A stretch of DNA of 27,299 nucleotides from CAIZGX01 sp044371675. GTDB taxonomy: Bacteria; Bacteroidota; Bacteroidia; Flavobacteriales_D; Sanyastnellaceae. The notes below the pieces were generated by a model, which was given only the letters and a program-made list of their open reading frames with translations, did not search any database and had not been told where the DNA came from. Location of the stretch: assembly GCA_044371675.1 (NCBI GenBank), contig JBILTF010000026.1:1-27299 (forward strand), given 5' to 3'. A program made the translations under genes and the position numbers. Positions within the stretch are counted from its first letter, which is position 1. Each line of letters starts with the position of its first letter. Shown piece after piece: positions 1-6,982 of this stretch.

Positions 1-2
1 CT

Positions 3-434
3 GTATTCATGGGCGCTAATGGCGGAAACGATTATAGTGAAAGAGAAATATTATACAAGGTTTTGTTCGACATGCGCAACGATCTGACCGACCTGAAAAA
101 GCTCGTACTTGGCGTGATTCAAAACGAAAGCGGGTTTGATAATTCCGATGAAAACGCAGCCTTGTTTCAAAAAGTTTTTCAATCCGAAGAACATGAAAAT
201 TCAGATTTGCCCGTTCGCATGACTCCTCAAAGTAATATCATACATTTGGGAAGTGGAAATAGCGCTGACGAAGAAGAAGTTGAAGAATCACTTTCATTGA
301 GTCAAACAGAAAAAGATTTGATAAAAAAAGCGCTTCAGAAACACAGAAACCGACGCAAATATGCTGCCCAAGAACTAGGGATTTCAGAACGCACGTTGTA
401 CAGAAAAATTAAAGAATACGATTTAGGCAAATGA
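3..434 (+). CDS. Sigma-54-dependent transcriptional activator, C-terminal part (5' end outside window)
   Basis: The reading frame is open to the left edge, so only the last 143 codons or so are present; the ATG at 9 is internal. The AAA+ ATPase core that would contact RpoN is missing. What remains is a linker with an ERE-LYKVLFDM-DL-DLK pattern that I associate with Bacteroidota sigma-54 activators, an acidic stretch, and a C-terminal Fis-type helix-turn-helix (LIKKALQKH, then RKYAAQELGISERTLYRKIKEY). Fis-type HTH tails bind enhancer-like sites upstream of -24/-12 promoters. The stop overlaps the lptE start in an ATGA arrangement, so the two are probably co-transcribed. The target promoters cannot be told from this fragment. 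I am confident of the family and have no evidence for the signal it senses. Confidence 0.85.
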   Translation, partial: VFMGANGGNDYSEREILYKVLFDMRNDLTDLKKLVLGVIQNESGFDNSDENAALFQKVFQSEEHENSDLPVRMTPQSNIIHLGSGNSADEEEVEESLSLSQTEKDLIKKALQKHRNRRKYAAQELGISERTLYRKIKEYDLGK

Positions 435-931
435 AAAAACATACCGTTGGACTGCTGCTTGTAATGCTTCTTTTCGTTTCCTGCGAAATTAGATATTCCT
501 TTAGTGGCGGACAATTCAGCGGAGCAAAGACTTTTTCTGTATCTTATTTGAAACCGCAAACGGCGCTTGCCTCTCCAACCTATTCTCAAAGATTAACAGA
601 GAACTTCAAAGACGTGATGCTTTCGCAAAGTCCTCTTTCGTTAAGTGAAACAAATGGCGATTTACAGTTTGAAGGAAGTGTAACAAATTATGTGGTTGCA
701 CCTATGGCTATTCAAAGCAACGAAACGGCCTCGTTGACTCGACTTTCAATAACAGTAAAAATAAAATACACAAATACACTTGAGCCTGATTTGAATTTTG
801 AGAAATCATTTACGAAATTCGCTGACTTCGCTGCAACTGAAAGTTTATTCGCTGCTCAAGAAGATTTATGGAAGCAAATCAACGATCAGCTCGCTCAAGA
901 AATATATAACGCTAGTGTAGGTAATTGGTAA
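431..931 (+). CDS. lptE: LptE-like LPS-assembly lipoprotein
   Basis: This 166-residue lipoprotein has a short signal peptide ending in a lipobox (LFVSC, Cys18), so it should be lipidated and sent to the outer membrane. In the family, LptE plugs the LptD barrel and helps insert lipopolysaccharide into the outer leaflet. The FSGG-F-GAKTFSV-Y start of the mature part and the QRLTENFKDVMLSQSPLSL segment followed by GDLQFEGSVTNY match the usual Bacteroidota LptE pattern. It overlaps the preceding regulator by 4 bases (ATGA), and its stop shares one base with the next ATG (TAATG). That puts regulator, lptE, the TPR-like gene and perhaps secG in one cluster, an order I recall as common in Flavobacteriia. 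Sequence divergence is high in this family, so the call rests on the lipobox, size, pattern and context together. Confidence 0.85.
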   Translation: MKKHTVGLLLVMLLFVSCEIRYSFSGGQFSGAKTFSVSYLKPQTALASPTYSQRLTENFKDVMLSQSPLSLSETNGDLQFEGSVTNYVVAPMAIQSNETASLTRLSITVKIKYTNTLEPDLNFEKSFTKFADFAATESLFAAQEDLWKQINDQLAQEIYNASVGNW

Positions 932-1923
932 TGGAAAACATACAATTCAATGAGCTCTTGAAGTCGCCACATTTGCTGGCTTCTATGCCTATTGAACATC
1001 TTGAAACTCTTACTAAGAATTACCCTTGGTTCAGTTTAGCTCACTCCTATTTAGCAAAGGCCTATCAGGAAAAAAACAGCCACAAGACTTCCGGACAAAT
1101 TGCGTTAGCTTCTACCCTTCATTCTAACAGAACGTGGTTGTATGGATTTTTAAAGGAGCCTGTTCTTCAGAAACACTCGTCCATTGAAATAATCGAGAGC
1201 CTTCCAACCGAAAATATTCCTGAAATAATTGTTGATGTTACTCCAAGCGGAGCATCGCCTTCAACCTCTTTGGCTGAATTGGCAGCATCGATGATGGAAG
1301 AGCTAGAACCAGAGGTGAGAGAAGTTAAGAAAAGGGAAGAAGAGGTAAGACAAGAGGGAAGGCAACAGGTAAGAGAAGAGGTAAGAGAAGGGAAGAGAGG
1401 GGAAGAACAAGAGGTAAGAGATTTGGATTTTTTAGATAAATCAATTTTGGCGACAGCGGTTTCGAGTTCGATATTTCTTGAGGTTAGTGAAGATGAAGAC
1501 GTGGAACAAGATGCGATGCAAGATTCTGCGAAAGATGCATCGCAAGGTCCTGCGGAAGGTGGTGAGAGTGAGGCGTTGTTCACTTGGTTGAGGAGTGTGA
1601 GTGACGATGAAGGAGAATCAGAAACAGAAAGTGAAAGAAAAACAGCAGCGACTGTTCATCCGTCGGTGGATTTGATAGAGAAGTTCATAGCAACGGAGCC
1701 CCGCATTACGCCGGGTAAGGTTGAGCAATACACGGGTATCAGTTTTGCGAAAGAAAGTTTGGAAGAGAACTTCGATTGGGTAACTGAGACTATGGCAAAA
1801 TTGTATGCAGCTCAAGGTAAAATAGACCGCGCGCGAAAGGCTTACAAGCGACTAATTGAACTTCATCCCGAGAAAAAAATTCACTTCGAAAATCAACTTA
1901 AAGTCCTAAACCAAAGAAAATAA
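931..1923 (+). CDS. TPR-like protein of unknown function with a low-complexity middle
   Basis: About 330 residues, starting at the ATG that overlaps the lptE stop; a TTG two codons upstream is less likely. The N-terminal 90 residues (FNELLKSPHLL, YPWFSLAHSYLAKAYQEK) look alpha-helical and TPR-like. The C-terminal 85 residues carry a clearer TPR-type helix pair (WVTETMAKLYAAQGKIDRARKAYKRLIELHPEK). Between them lies a disordered, highly charged linker of roughly 150 residues: first an Arg/Glu/Val repeat at bases 1308-1422, then an acidic stretch rich in Asp, Glu, Ser and Gln. There is no signal peptide, so it is probably cytoplasmic. Position between lptE and secG suggests an envelope or export-linked role, but no function is known to me. 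The repeat uses AGA, AGG and GAG codons far more than its neighbours. Confidence 0.8.
   Translation: MENIQFNELLKSPHLLASMPIEHLETLTKNYPWFSLAHSYLAKAYQEKNSHKTSGQIALASTLHSNRTWLYGFLKEPVLQKHSSIEIIESLPTENIPEIIVDVTPSGASPSTSLAELAASMMEELEPEVREVKKREEEVRQEGRQQVREEVREGKRGEEQEVRDLDFLDKSILATAVSSSIFLEVSEDEDVEQDAMQDSAKDASQGPAEGGESEALFTWLRSVSDDEGESETESERKTAATVHPSVDLIEKFIATEPRITPGKVEQYTGISFAKESLEENFDWVTETMAKLYAAQGKIDRARKAYKRLIELHPEKKIHFENQLKVLNQRK
1308..1422 (+). repeat. In-frame purine-rich degenerate repeat (AGGTAAGA units)
   Basis: The octamer AGGTAAGA occurs at 1343, 1367, 1379 and 1412, with the one-base variant AGGTGAGA at 1313. The spacings are 30, 24, 12 and 33 bases, all multiples of three, so every copy encodes the same reading (E/Q-V-R). 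The stretch is nearly all purine on the coding strand and encodes an alternating Glu/Arg/Val segment. It looks like an expanded 12-base unit that has drifted. Confidence 0.75.
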
Positions 1924-1933
1924 ATGTTCTTCC

Positions 1934-1963
1934 TTTGTTCCTCCTTGAATTCGTGTATCTTTG
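1934..1963 (+). promoter_or_regulatory. Bacteroidota-type promoter for secG
   Basis: A perfect -7 element TATCTTTG (TAnnTTTG) lies at 1956-1963, with TTTG at 1934-1937 as the -33 element, 18 bases apart. The secG ATG is 23 bases after the -7 element, a typical short leader. It indicates that secG can be transcribed apart from the upstream genes. Confidence 0.7.
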
Positions 1964-1986
1964 TGCACTTCAAATTTTAACAGATC

Positions 1987-2295
1987 ATGGATTTTATTGT
2001 AACCGTTTTAATCGTAATCGCAGCACTACTTCTTGGATTGGTGGTGTTAATTCAAAACCCAAAAGGCGGTGGGTTGTCAGCGGGCTTCGCAGGTAGCGCG
2101 CAGATTGGTGGAGTTAAGCGTACAGCAGACTTCTTAGAAAAAGCTACTTGGTACCTAGGCGTTGCCCTTTTTGTACTTTGTTTAGCTTCAACGAGCCTTT
2201 CAACTACTGCGCGTCCAGTTGCAGATGAAGAACAGCAAACAGAACAAACAGACGGCGGTCAGCAACAAAGCGGTGATCAACAACAAGGACAATAA
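1987..2295 (+). CDS. secG: Preprotein translocase subunit SecG
   Basis: SecG is the small accessory subunit of the SecYEG channel in the inner membrane and assists SecA-driven export. This 102-residue protein has two membrane segments, residues 2-21 and about 54-73, joined by the family's cytoplasmic loop NPKGGGLSAGFAG, which is the diagnostic motif. After the second segment comes a hydrophilic tail very rich in Gln, Glu and Asp (residues 79-102), longer than the catalytic core needs; such tails vary among Bacteroidota SecG proteins. A good TAnnTTTG promoter precedes it and a hairpin terminator follows. It provides the Sec step that all the signal-peptide proteins later in the window would use, including SprA and its cargo. 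Confidence 0.95.
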   Translation: MDFIVTVLIVIAALLLGLVVLIQNPKGGGLSAGFAGSAQIGGVKRTADFLEKATWYLGVALFVLCLASTSLSTTARPVADEEQQTEQTDGGQQQSGDQQQGQ

Positions 2296-2315
2296 TTGTC
2301 ATTATAGCATTTTTT

Positions 2316-2350
2316 AAATGTCAGTAATTCAAACTACTGACATTTTTTTT
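2316..2350 (+). terminator. Rho-independent terminator after secG
   Basis: An 11-bp perfect stem (AAATGTCAGTA at 2316-2326 with TACTGACATTT at 2335-2345) and an 8-base loop, followed by an uninterrupted T run to 2350. It separates secG from the groESL unit. Confidence 0.85.
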
Positions 2351-2394
2351 GTCCTTTACTGACGAAAGTTCACACTAAATAAACAAAATCCCGC

Positions 2395-2426
2395 TTGGCA
2401 CAAATAGTGACTACGACGGGCACAAA
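2395..2426 (+). promoter_or_regulatory. Candidate groESL control region: sigma-54-like -24 box and direct repeat GGCACAAA
   Basis: No TAnnTTTG element is found between the secG terminator and groES. Instead TTGGCAC at 2395-2401 matches the -24 half of a sigma-54 promoter. At the proper distance the -12 half reads GTGA instead of TTGC, so the match is partial. The octamer GGCACAAA occurs twice, at 2397-2404 and 2419-2426, 22 bases apart. No CIRCE inverted repeat is present. Either a degenerate sigma-54 promoter or a two-site operator is possible. Confidence 0.35.
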
Positions 2427-2444
2427 CATTAAAAACAAACAAAC

Positions 2445-2720
2445 ATGTCAAATAACGTTAGACCATTAGGAGATCGCGTTTTGGTAGAGCCAGCTGCGGC
2501 TGAAACCACAACCCTTTCTGGAATTATCATTCCTGAAACAGCGAAAGAAAAGCCTCAAAGAGGAACTGTAATCGCTGTAGGCCCTGGAAAAAAAGATGAG
2601 CCAACAACGGTTCAACCGGGTGATACCATTTTATACGGCAAGTATGCCGGAACAGAGATAAGCGTTGACGGAAAAGATCTTCTGATCATGCGCGAGTCGG
2701 ACATTTTTGCAATTGTTTAA
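2445..2720 (+). CDS. groES: Co-chaperonin GroES
   Basis: GroES is the heptameric lid that closes the GroEL folding chamber in the cytoplasm. At 91 residues it has normal length. The N-terminal PLGDRVLVEP motif, the mobile loop (about residues 17-32, ETTTLSGIIIPETAKEK) that docks on the GroEL apical domain, and the GTVIAVGPGKKDE segment are all intact. The C-terminal end (LLIMRESDIFAIV) is also standard. It lies 20 bases ahead of groEL with no terminator between, so the two form the usual bicistronic operon. The upstream region has no CIRCE box and no TAnnTTTG promoter, so control is likely to differ from the HrcA system; see the candidate control region. Confidence 0.98.
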   Translation: MSNNVRPLGDRVLVEPAAAETTTLSGIIIPETAKEKPQRGTVIAVGPGKKDEPTTVQPGDTILYGKYAGTEISVDGKDLLIMRESDIFAIV

Positions 2721-2740
2721 TTACTAAATTTTAGAAAATC

Positions 2741-4369
2741 ATGGCAAAAGAAATCACATTCGACACCGTAGCGAGAGAAAAGCTAAAAGCTGGTGTTGAT
2801 GCATTAGCAAATGCAGTAAAAGTTACTTTAGGTCCAAAGGGACGTAACGTAGTTATCGATAAAAAATTCGGTGCACCGCACATCACGAAAGATGGCGTAA
2901 CCGTAGCGAAAGAAATTGAATTGTCTGACCCTATTGAAAACATGGGCGCTCAAATGTTGAAGGAAGTTGCGAGTAAAACTGCTGACCAAGCAGGAGACGG
3001 TACAACTACTGCAACCGTTTTGGCTCAGGCTATGGTTGGTGCTGGTTTGAAGAACGTTGCTTCTGGAGCTAATCCAATGGATTTGAAACGCGGCATGGAC
3101 AAAGCTGTTAAGGCTGTTGTTTCAGAGTTACGTAAGATTTCAAGAGAGGTAGGTTCTGACTACGAAAAGATTAAGCAGGTGGCTACTATTTCAGCAAACA
3201 ACGATGAGACCGTAGGTTCATTGATTGCGGATGCAATGAAGAAAGTAGGAACAGAAGGTGTTATCACCGTTGAAGAAGCAAAAGGAACAGAGACAGACGT
3301 TAAGACTGTTGAAGGAATGCAATTCGACCGCGGATACCTTTCTCCTTACTTCGTAACGAATACAGAGAACATGGAAGTTGAGTTAGAGAACGCTTTCATT
3401 CTTATTTACGATAAGAAAATTTCTAGCATGAAGGAATTGCTTCCTGTCTTAGAGAAAACTGCACAATCTGGCAAACCTCTTTTAATTATTGCTGAAGATG
3501 TAGACGGAGAAGCATTAGCAACTCTTGTTGTAAATAAGATTCGTGGTGCTTTACGTGTGGCTGCTGTTAAGGCTCCAGGATTCGGTGATCGTAGAAAGGC
3601 AATGTTACAAGATATTGCGGTTCTTACTGGTGGAACCGTTATTAGTGAAGAGACCGGATTGAAATTAGACAACGCCACTTTAGAAGATTTAGGTCGCGCG
3701 GAAAAGATTTCAATTGATAAGGACAACACAACCATCGTAAACGGTGCTGGAGTTAAGGAGAACATTTTGGCTCGTGTAAACGAAATCAAATCGCAAATTG
3801 AAAAAACAACTTCTGATTACGACCAAGAAAAATTGCAAGAGCGTCTAGCTAAATTGGCTGGTGGTGTTGCTGTTCTTTATGTCGGTGCTGCAACTGAAGT
3901 TGAAATGAAAGAGAAGAAAGACCGTGTAGACGATGCTTTACACGCGACTCGCGCAGCTGTTGAAGAAGGAATTGTACCTGGTGGTGGAGTTGCGTTAATT
4001 CGCGCGAGTGCTGCTTTAGACAGCCTTTCTGGATTGAACGATGATGAGACAACAGGAATTCAAATCGTTCGCAGAGCAATTGAAGAACCGCTTCGTCAGA
4101 TTGTTGCTAACGCTGGTGGCGAAGGCGCAGTAGTGATTCAAAAGATTCGCGAAGGAAAAGGCGATTTCGGTTACAACGCTCGCAACGAGCAATACGAAGA
4201 CTTATTCATGGCTGGTGTTATTGACCCAACTAAAGTATGTCGCGTGGCTCTTGAAAACGCTTCCTCAATTGCAGGTATGTTGTTGACTACTGAGTGCGTA
4301 ATCTCTGATATTAAAGAAGAAAACTCCATGCCTCAAATGCCAGGCGGTGGAATGGGTGGAATGATGTAA
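2741..4369 (+). CDS. groEL: 60-kDa chaperonin GroEL
   Basis: GroEL forms the double-ring ATP-driven folding chamber in the cytoplasm. The protein is 542 residues, close to the usual 540-550. Family motifs are in place: TLGPKGRNVVIDKKFGAP near residues 29-46, the nucleotide site GDGTTTATVLAQ at about 86-97, the apical substrate-binding domain, AAVEEGIVPGGGVAL near 405-419, and the GGM-type C-terminal tail (PGGGMGGMM) that lines the chamber floor. No frameshift or missing catalytic residue is apparent. It follows groES by 20 bases and ends in a strong bidirectional hairpin. As the only groEL in view it is likely the housekeeping copy, though paralogues elsewhere cannot be excluded. Confidence 0.99.
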   Translation: MAKEITFDTVAREKLKAGVDALANAVKVTLGPKGRNVVIDKKFGAPHITKDGVTVAKEIELSDPIENMGAQMLKEVASKTADQAGDGTTTATVLAQAMVGAGLKNVASGANPMDLKRGMDKAVKAVVSELRKISREVGSDYEKIKQVATISANNDETVGSLIADAMKKVGTEGVITVEEAKGTETDVKTVEGMQFDRGYLSPYFVTNTENMEVELENAFILIYDKKISSMKELLPVLEKTAQSGKPLLIIAEDVDGEALATLVVNKIRGALRVAAVKAPGFGDRRKAMLQDIAVLTGGTVISEETGLKLDNATLEDLGRAEKISIDKDNTTIVNGAGVKENILARVNEIKSQIEKTTSDYDQEKLQERLAKLAGGVAVLYVGAATEVEMKEKKDRVDDALHATRAAVEEGIVPGGGVALIRASAALDSLSGLNDDETTGIQIVRRAIEEPLRQIVANAGGEGAVVIQKIREGKGDFGYNARNEQYEDLFMAGVIDPTKVCRVALENASSIAGMLLTTECVISDIKEENSMPQMPGGGMGGMM

Positions 4370-4386
4370 TTCCAAGCATAGCGAAC

Positions 4387-4417
4387 AAAAAAAGGCGACC
4401 AGTGGTCGCCTTTTTTA
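4387..4417. terminator. Bidirectional terminator between groEL and the converging ABC operon
   Basis: A 10-bp stem (AAAGGCGACC at 4391-4400 with GGTCGCCTTT at 4404-4413), a 3-base loop, a run of A on the left and T on the right. Read from either strand, the GC-rich stem is followed by a T run, so it can end both groEL and the minus-strand operon whose last stop is at 4434. Confidence 0.9.
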
Positions 4418-4433
4418 TTTCAACATAAAAAAT

Positions 4434-4973
4434 TCACGGAGTGTATTCTGTTGCGCCTTCCAATATGTAATTCATTTGATACACATCGTCGGTATTCAAT
4501 TTCAATTTACCCTTAAACGTTAAGCGTTCGTCAGTTTTGTAATTGCGATGTTTTCCAGCAAAACGCAAATCAACGACAGACTCAGGACCGCCACCACCGC
4601 AGAAGAAACAATTCGCGTATGGGTATTTCGAAACGACATAAAAACCAGCATCGTAATCTACTGGGATTAAATACCCCGTAATAAAGATGTCTTTTTCTGC
4701 AACTGCTTTGACTGAAGCTCCAAAGGTTGGCTTCCAATAATAAGCATCCAATTCCTTCACGTAGATGTCCTTGTAGGTAACGTCTGCTAGTGTCTTCCAT
4801 GTAATTTCAATAGGCCCTTGTCCTTCTGGCAAATAAGGAACAATGGTACTTGGAACAGTTCCCAAATCTACACGCTTGTAGGCATGCGCCTTCAATTTTT
4901 CTGTTCCTTCGGAAGCATTCAAGAATAATATTCCCGAAAAAATAAAAGCTAAAAATTTGATTGATTTAATCAT
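4434..4973 (-). CDS. Secreted protein with CFFCGGGGPE motif (DUF3299-like), last gene of the ABC operon
   Basis: About 179 residues from the ATG at 4973; a start 12 codons upstream (5009) would put an extra charged segment before the signal peptide and is less likely. MIKSIKFLAFIFSGILFLNA is a good signal peptide, so the product is periplasmic. The core reads FITGYLIPVDYD, then FYVVSKYPYANCFFCGGGGPESVVDLRF. I associate the combination of a GYLIP strand with a CFFCGG-GPES motif with DUF3299-like proteins; the paired cysteines could bind a metal or form a disulfide. The gene overlaps the permease by 8 bases, implying coupled translation. From memory, Pseudomonas has a zinc-responsive MacB-like operon (PA4063-PA4066) with a similar small partner. 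The biochemical role is unknown. Confidence 0.75.
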   Translation of the reverse strand: MIKSIKFLAFIFSGILFLNASEGTEKLKAHAYKRVDLGTVPSTIVPYLPEGQGPIEITWKTLADVTYKDIYVKELDAYYWKPTFGASVKAVAEKDIFITGYLIPVDYDAGFYVVSKYPYANCFFCGGGGPESVVDLRFAGKHRNYKTDERLTFKGKLKLNTDDVYQMNYILEGATEYTP

Positions 4974-6282
4974 TTGAAAGTGTTTTAGAAATGTCCATAA
5001 AGAACGCACGTAACGCAGGCAACAACGATGCCACCACGCCGAGCCCCAATGTTATTCCAACTAAATAATATTCTTGAGGAAGGAAAATCATAGCGTTGAA
5101 TTCGTCGTGGAAACTGTCCTTCGCCATATCTGAGAGCAAGATAATTCCTACACGACTCAAGACAAGACCTATGATTAAGCCAAGAACTACCATGAATAAT
5201 CCTTCCAACAGAATAAGGATAAACAACTGAATTCTTCTTCCACCCAAGGTGCGCAGGATAGCCAATTCGTATTGTCTTTCGCGCAAAGCGTTGAAGAGTG
5301 AGATAAATACACTTAAGAACGAAATAATCATGATAAGAATTGCAACGGCTTTCACAACGCTCATGCCTATTCCGAAATTCTCGTTTAGGCGATTGATTTC
5401 GATCGCTGGCAAAGCCAACTGCATGTTTGTGTTCTTCACCAATTGCGGAAGAATCATAGGAGCCATTGGAAGTCGTTTGATAAGCAGATATGCCGTGACC
5501 TCTCTTTCTTCTTCGTGGTCATCATGGCCTGCTTCATGCGCATGCTCTTCTTCCGCATGGTCATGCCCATCTTCGCCTGCATGTTCTTCGCCTGCATGTT
5601 CTTCGGCATCATGATCTTCGGCGGACACGATTCCGGCATGGGCAGACTCTTCGTGATCTCCGTGATCATGAACTTCCCAAATAGATTCTACTGGCGTCAA
5701 AATGAGGCGATCGATAACGGTTCCACTTGCTTCGTAAATTCCAACCACAGTGAACAATTGATCGTGTCCCTCCTCCTCTTCGCCTTCTTTGTCTAAACCG
5801 TGATTGCTCTTGAATGTCTGTCCTAATTTCAATCCCAATTCTTTCGCTGCGTAAGATCCAACCGTTACTTCAAAAGGCGTTTCAAATATTTTCCCTTCCT
5901 TCAATTTCACTTCATAAAATTCCGCGTATCTCTTCGTTGTTCCAACGATTCTCCATCCTTCATAATTATCTCCGTATGCCAATGGAATGGCTTCTTTGAC
6001 TGTGGGATTCTTTATGATTTTCTGTGCTTCAGAAACTTTAATGTTTCCCGTTGGAGCATCTATGTGGTAGACGTTGGCAAGTATTAACTGAAGAGGACTT
6101 CCCTTCGCGCCTAGCACAAAATCGATGTCTTTGATGTTCTTGTTGAATTTATCGCTGAGTTGATTTTCCAGCAGAAACATCATAGAAATTATTCCAACCC
6201 CAAACGATAATAGCAAAAGTGTTAGGGAGGTGGCTCCAGCCTTTTGCCAACAATTTTTCCATGCAATAAAAATAATTTTCAT
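4966..6282 (-). CDS. FtsX/MacB-type ABC permease with a histidine-rich periplasmic loop
   Basis: A 438-residue inner-membrane permease with the FtsX/LolC/MacB plan: one N-terminal membrane segment (about 17-38), a large periplasmic domain, and three C-terminal segments (about 306-330, 353-380, 405-425). NALRERQYELAILRTLGGRR at 331-350 is the conserved cytoplasmic coupling segment of this family. The unusual part is residues 204-256, where His, Asp and Glu alternate (HDHGDHEE, EEHAGEEHAGEDGHDH, HAHEAGHDDHEEE), with about 14 histidines. Such loops typically bind zinc, nickel or copper, which suggests metal sensing, buffering or transport. The partner ATPase is 12 bases upstream in the operon and the CFFC protein overlaps the 3' end. 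MacB-type systems act by mechanotransmission rather than by moving substrate through the membrane. Confidence 0.9.
   Translation of the reverse strand: MKIIFIAWKNCWQKAGATSLTLLLLSFGVGIISMMFLLENQLSDKFNKNIKDIDFVLGAKGSPLQLILANVYHIDAPTGNIKVSEAQKIIKNPTVKEAIPLAYGDNYEGWRIVGTTKRYAEFYEVKLKEGKIFETPFEVTVGSYAAKELGLKLGQTFKSNHGLDKEGEEEEGHDQLFTVVGIYEASGTVIDRLILTPVESIWEVHDHGDHEESAHAGIVSAEDHDAEEHAGEEHAGEDGHDHAEEEHAHEAGHDDHEEEREVTAYLLIKRLPMAPMILPQLVKNTNMQLALPAIEINRLNENFGIGMSVVKAVAILIMIISFLSVFISLFNALRERQYELAILRTLGGRRIQLFILILLEGLFMVVLGLIIGLVLSRVGIILLSDMAKDSFHDEFNAMIFLPQEYYLVGITLGLGVVASLLPALRAFFMDISKTLSND
5515..5673 (-). other. Coding segment for the His/Asp/Glu-rich loop of the permease
   Basis: This part of the permease gene encodes residues 204-256, roughly 53 residues almost entirely His, Glu, Asp, Ala and Gly. 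It contains an exact 15-base tandem duplication at 5571-5585 and 5586-5600 (unit CTTCGCCTGCATGTT on the plus strand), which encodes the repeated EEHAG. The loop is inserted in the periplasmic domain before the second membrane segment. Confidence 0.85.
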
Positions 6283-6294
6283 GTCGAATTGTGG

Positions 6295-6942
6295 TTAAGA
6301 TTTCAATGCGGTTAATTCTATGCGCTGCTTCACTTCATCTTTCAATCGATTGTCGTGTGTTACTATGAGCAGAGCCGCTTTTAAAGCATGTGTCTGTTCG
6401 CGCAACAAATTTAAAACATCCTTAGCGTTCTCATCGTCGAGCGCACTTGTTGGTTCGTCGGCTAAAATTAATGACGGGTTATTCAGCAATGCGCGAGCAA
6501 TGGCAGCGCGTTGTTGCTCGCCTACACTCAATGTTGACGTTTTCTTATTTTTTTTCGAAAGAATATTTAAGCGATCCAACATTCTTTCAGCATCTGATTT
6601 CGAAACTTTGTTTCCTGAAAAATAGGGTGCTAACATGATGTTGTCCATCACTGAAAGTGATTGAACAAAATGCGATGTTTGAAAGACAACCCCTATGTTC
6701 TTTCCTCTGAAACGATCTAAGGCGGCGCCACTCAAAGAACTTAAACGAACACCGTTCACTTCCACTTCACCTAAGGTTGGTTTTCTTAAACCGGCTAATA
6801 AATGAAGTAAAGTTGTTTTACCGGTTCCGCTATTTCCTAAAATCAACAATTCGCTATTTTCTTCGGCTTGAAATGAAGGGAAAATCAGCTGAGGACCTTT
6901 CGAAAAGGTATATTGAAGATTCGTTGTTTGAATGATTGCCAT
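6295..6942 (-). CDS. LolD/MacB-like ABC transporter ATP-binding protein
   Basis: A 215-residue ATPase subunit with every catalytic motif: Walker A GNSGTGKT (36-43), Q-loop Gln88 in VVFQ, signature LSVGEQQR (138-145), Walker B LILADEP (158-164) with Glu163, and the switch His196 in VTHD. Size and sequence fit the LolD/MacB/FtsE group, which pairs with FtsX-type permeases; the permease gene starts 12 bases downstream. Together with the third gene they form a three-gene operon read leftwards. The signature has LSVGE where many members have LSGGE, a tolerated change. The start ATG lies two bases from a 23-bp dyad that may be its operator. Substrate is unknown; lipoprotein release by Lol is an alternative, but the His-rich permease loop points to metal. 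Confidence 0.93.
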   Translation of the reverse strand: MAIIQTTNLQYTFSKGPQLIFPSFQAEENSELLILGNSGTGKTTLLHLLAGLRKPTLGEVEVNGVRLSSLSGAALDRFRGKNIGVVFQTSHFVQSLSVMDNIMLAPYFSGNKVSKSDAERMLDRLNILSKKNKKTSTLSVGEQQRAAIARALLNNPSLILADEPTSALDDENAKDVLNLLREQTHALKAALLIVTHDNRLKDEVKQRIELTALKS

Positions 6943-6944
6943 AA

Positions 6945-6967
6945 TTGGCCACTAAGTTAATGGCTAA
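6945..6967. promoter_or_regulatory. 23-bp dyad in the divergent gap, candidate operator
   Basis: Left arm TTGGCCACTAA (6945-6955), central G, right arm TTAATGGCTAA (6957-6967). The arms match as inverted repeats at 9 of 11 positions. It touches the start of the ABC ATPase gene on the left and lies about 16 bases before the putative -7 element of the rightward operon, so a bound repressor could affect both. No protein can be assigned; a metalloregulator of the Fur/Zur type would suit the ABC operon. Confidence 0.45.
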
Positions 6968-6982
6968 CTCGGAAATTTTATG

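Noticed and set aside
1167..1583. A Ser/Leu-rich minus-strand open frame opposite the TPR-like gene
   Set aside because: It arises from the purine-rich repeat read on the other strand (Ser, Leu, Thr codons) and has no recognisable domain or promoter.
5443..5796. A 117-codon plus-strand open frame rich in Met, Phe and Cys opposite the ABC permease
   Set aside because: It is the antisense shadow of the His-rich loop; the repeated His and Glu codons read backwards as Met, Cys and Phe. The permease frame is a clear family match.
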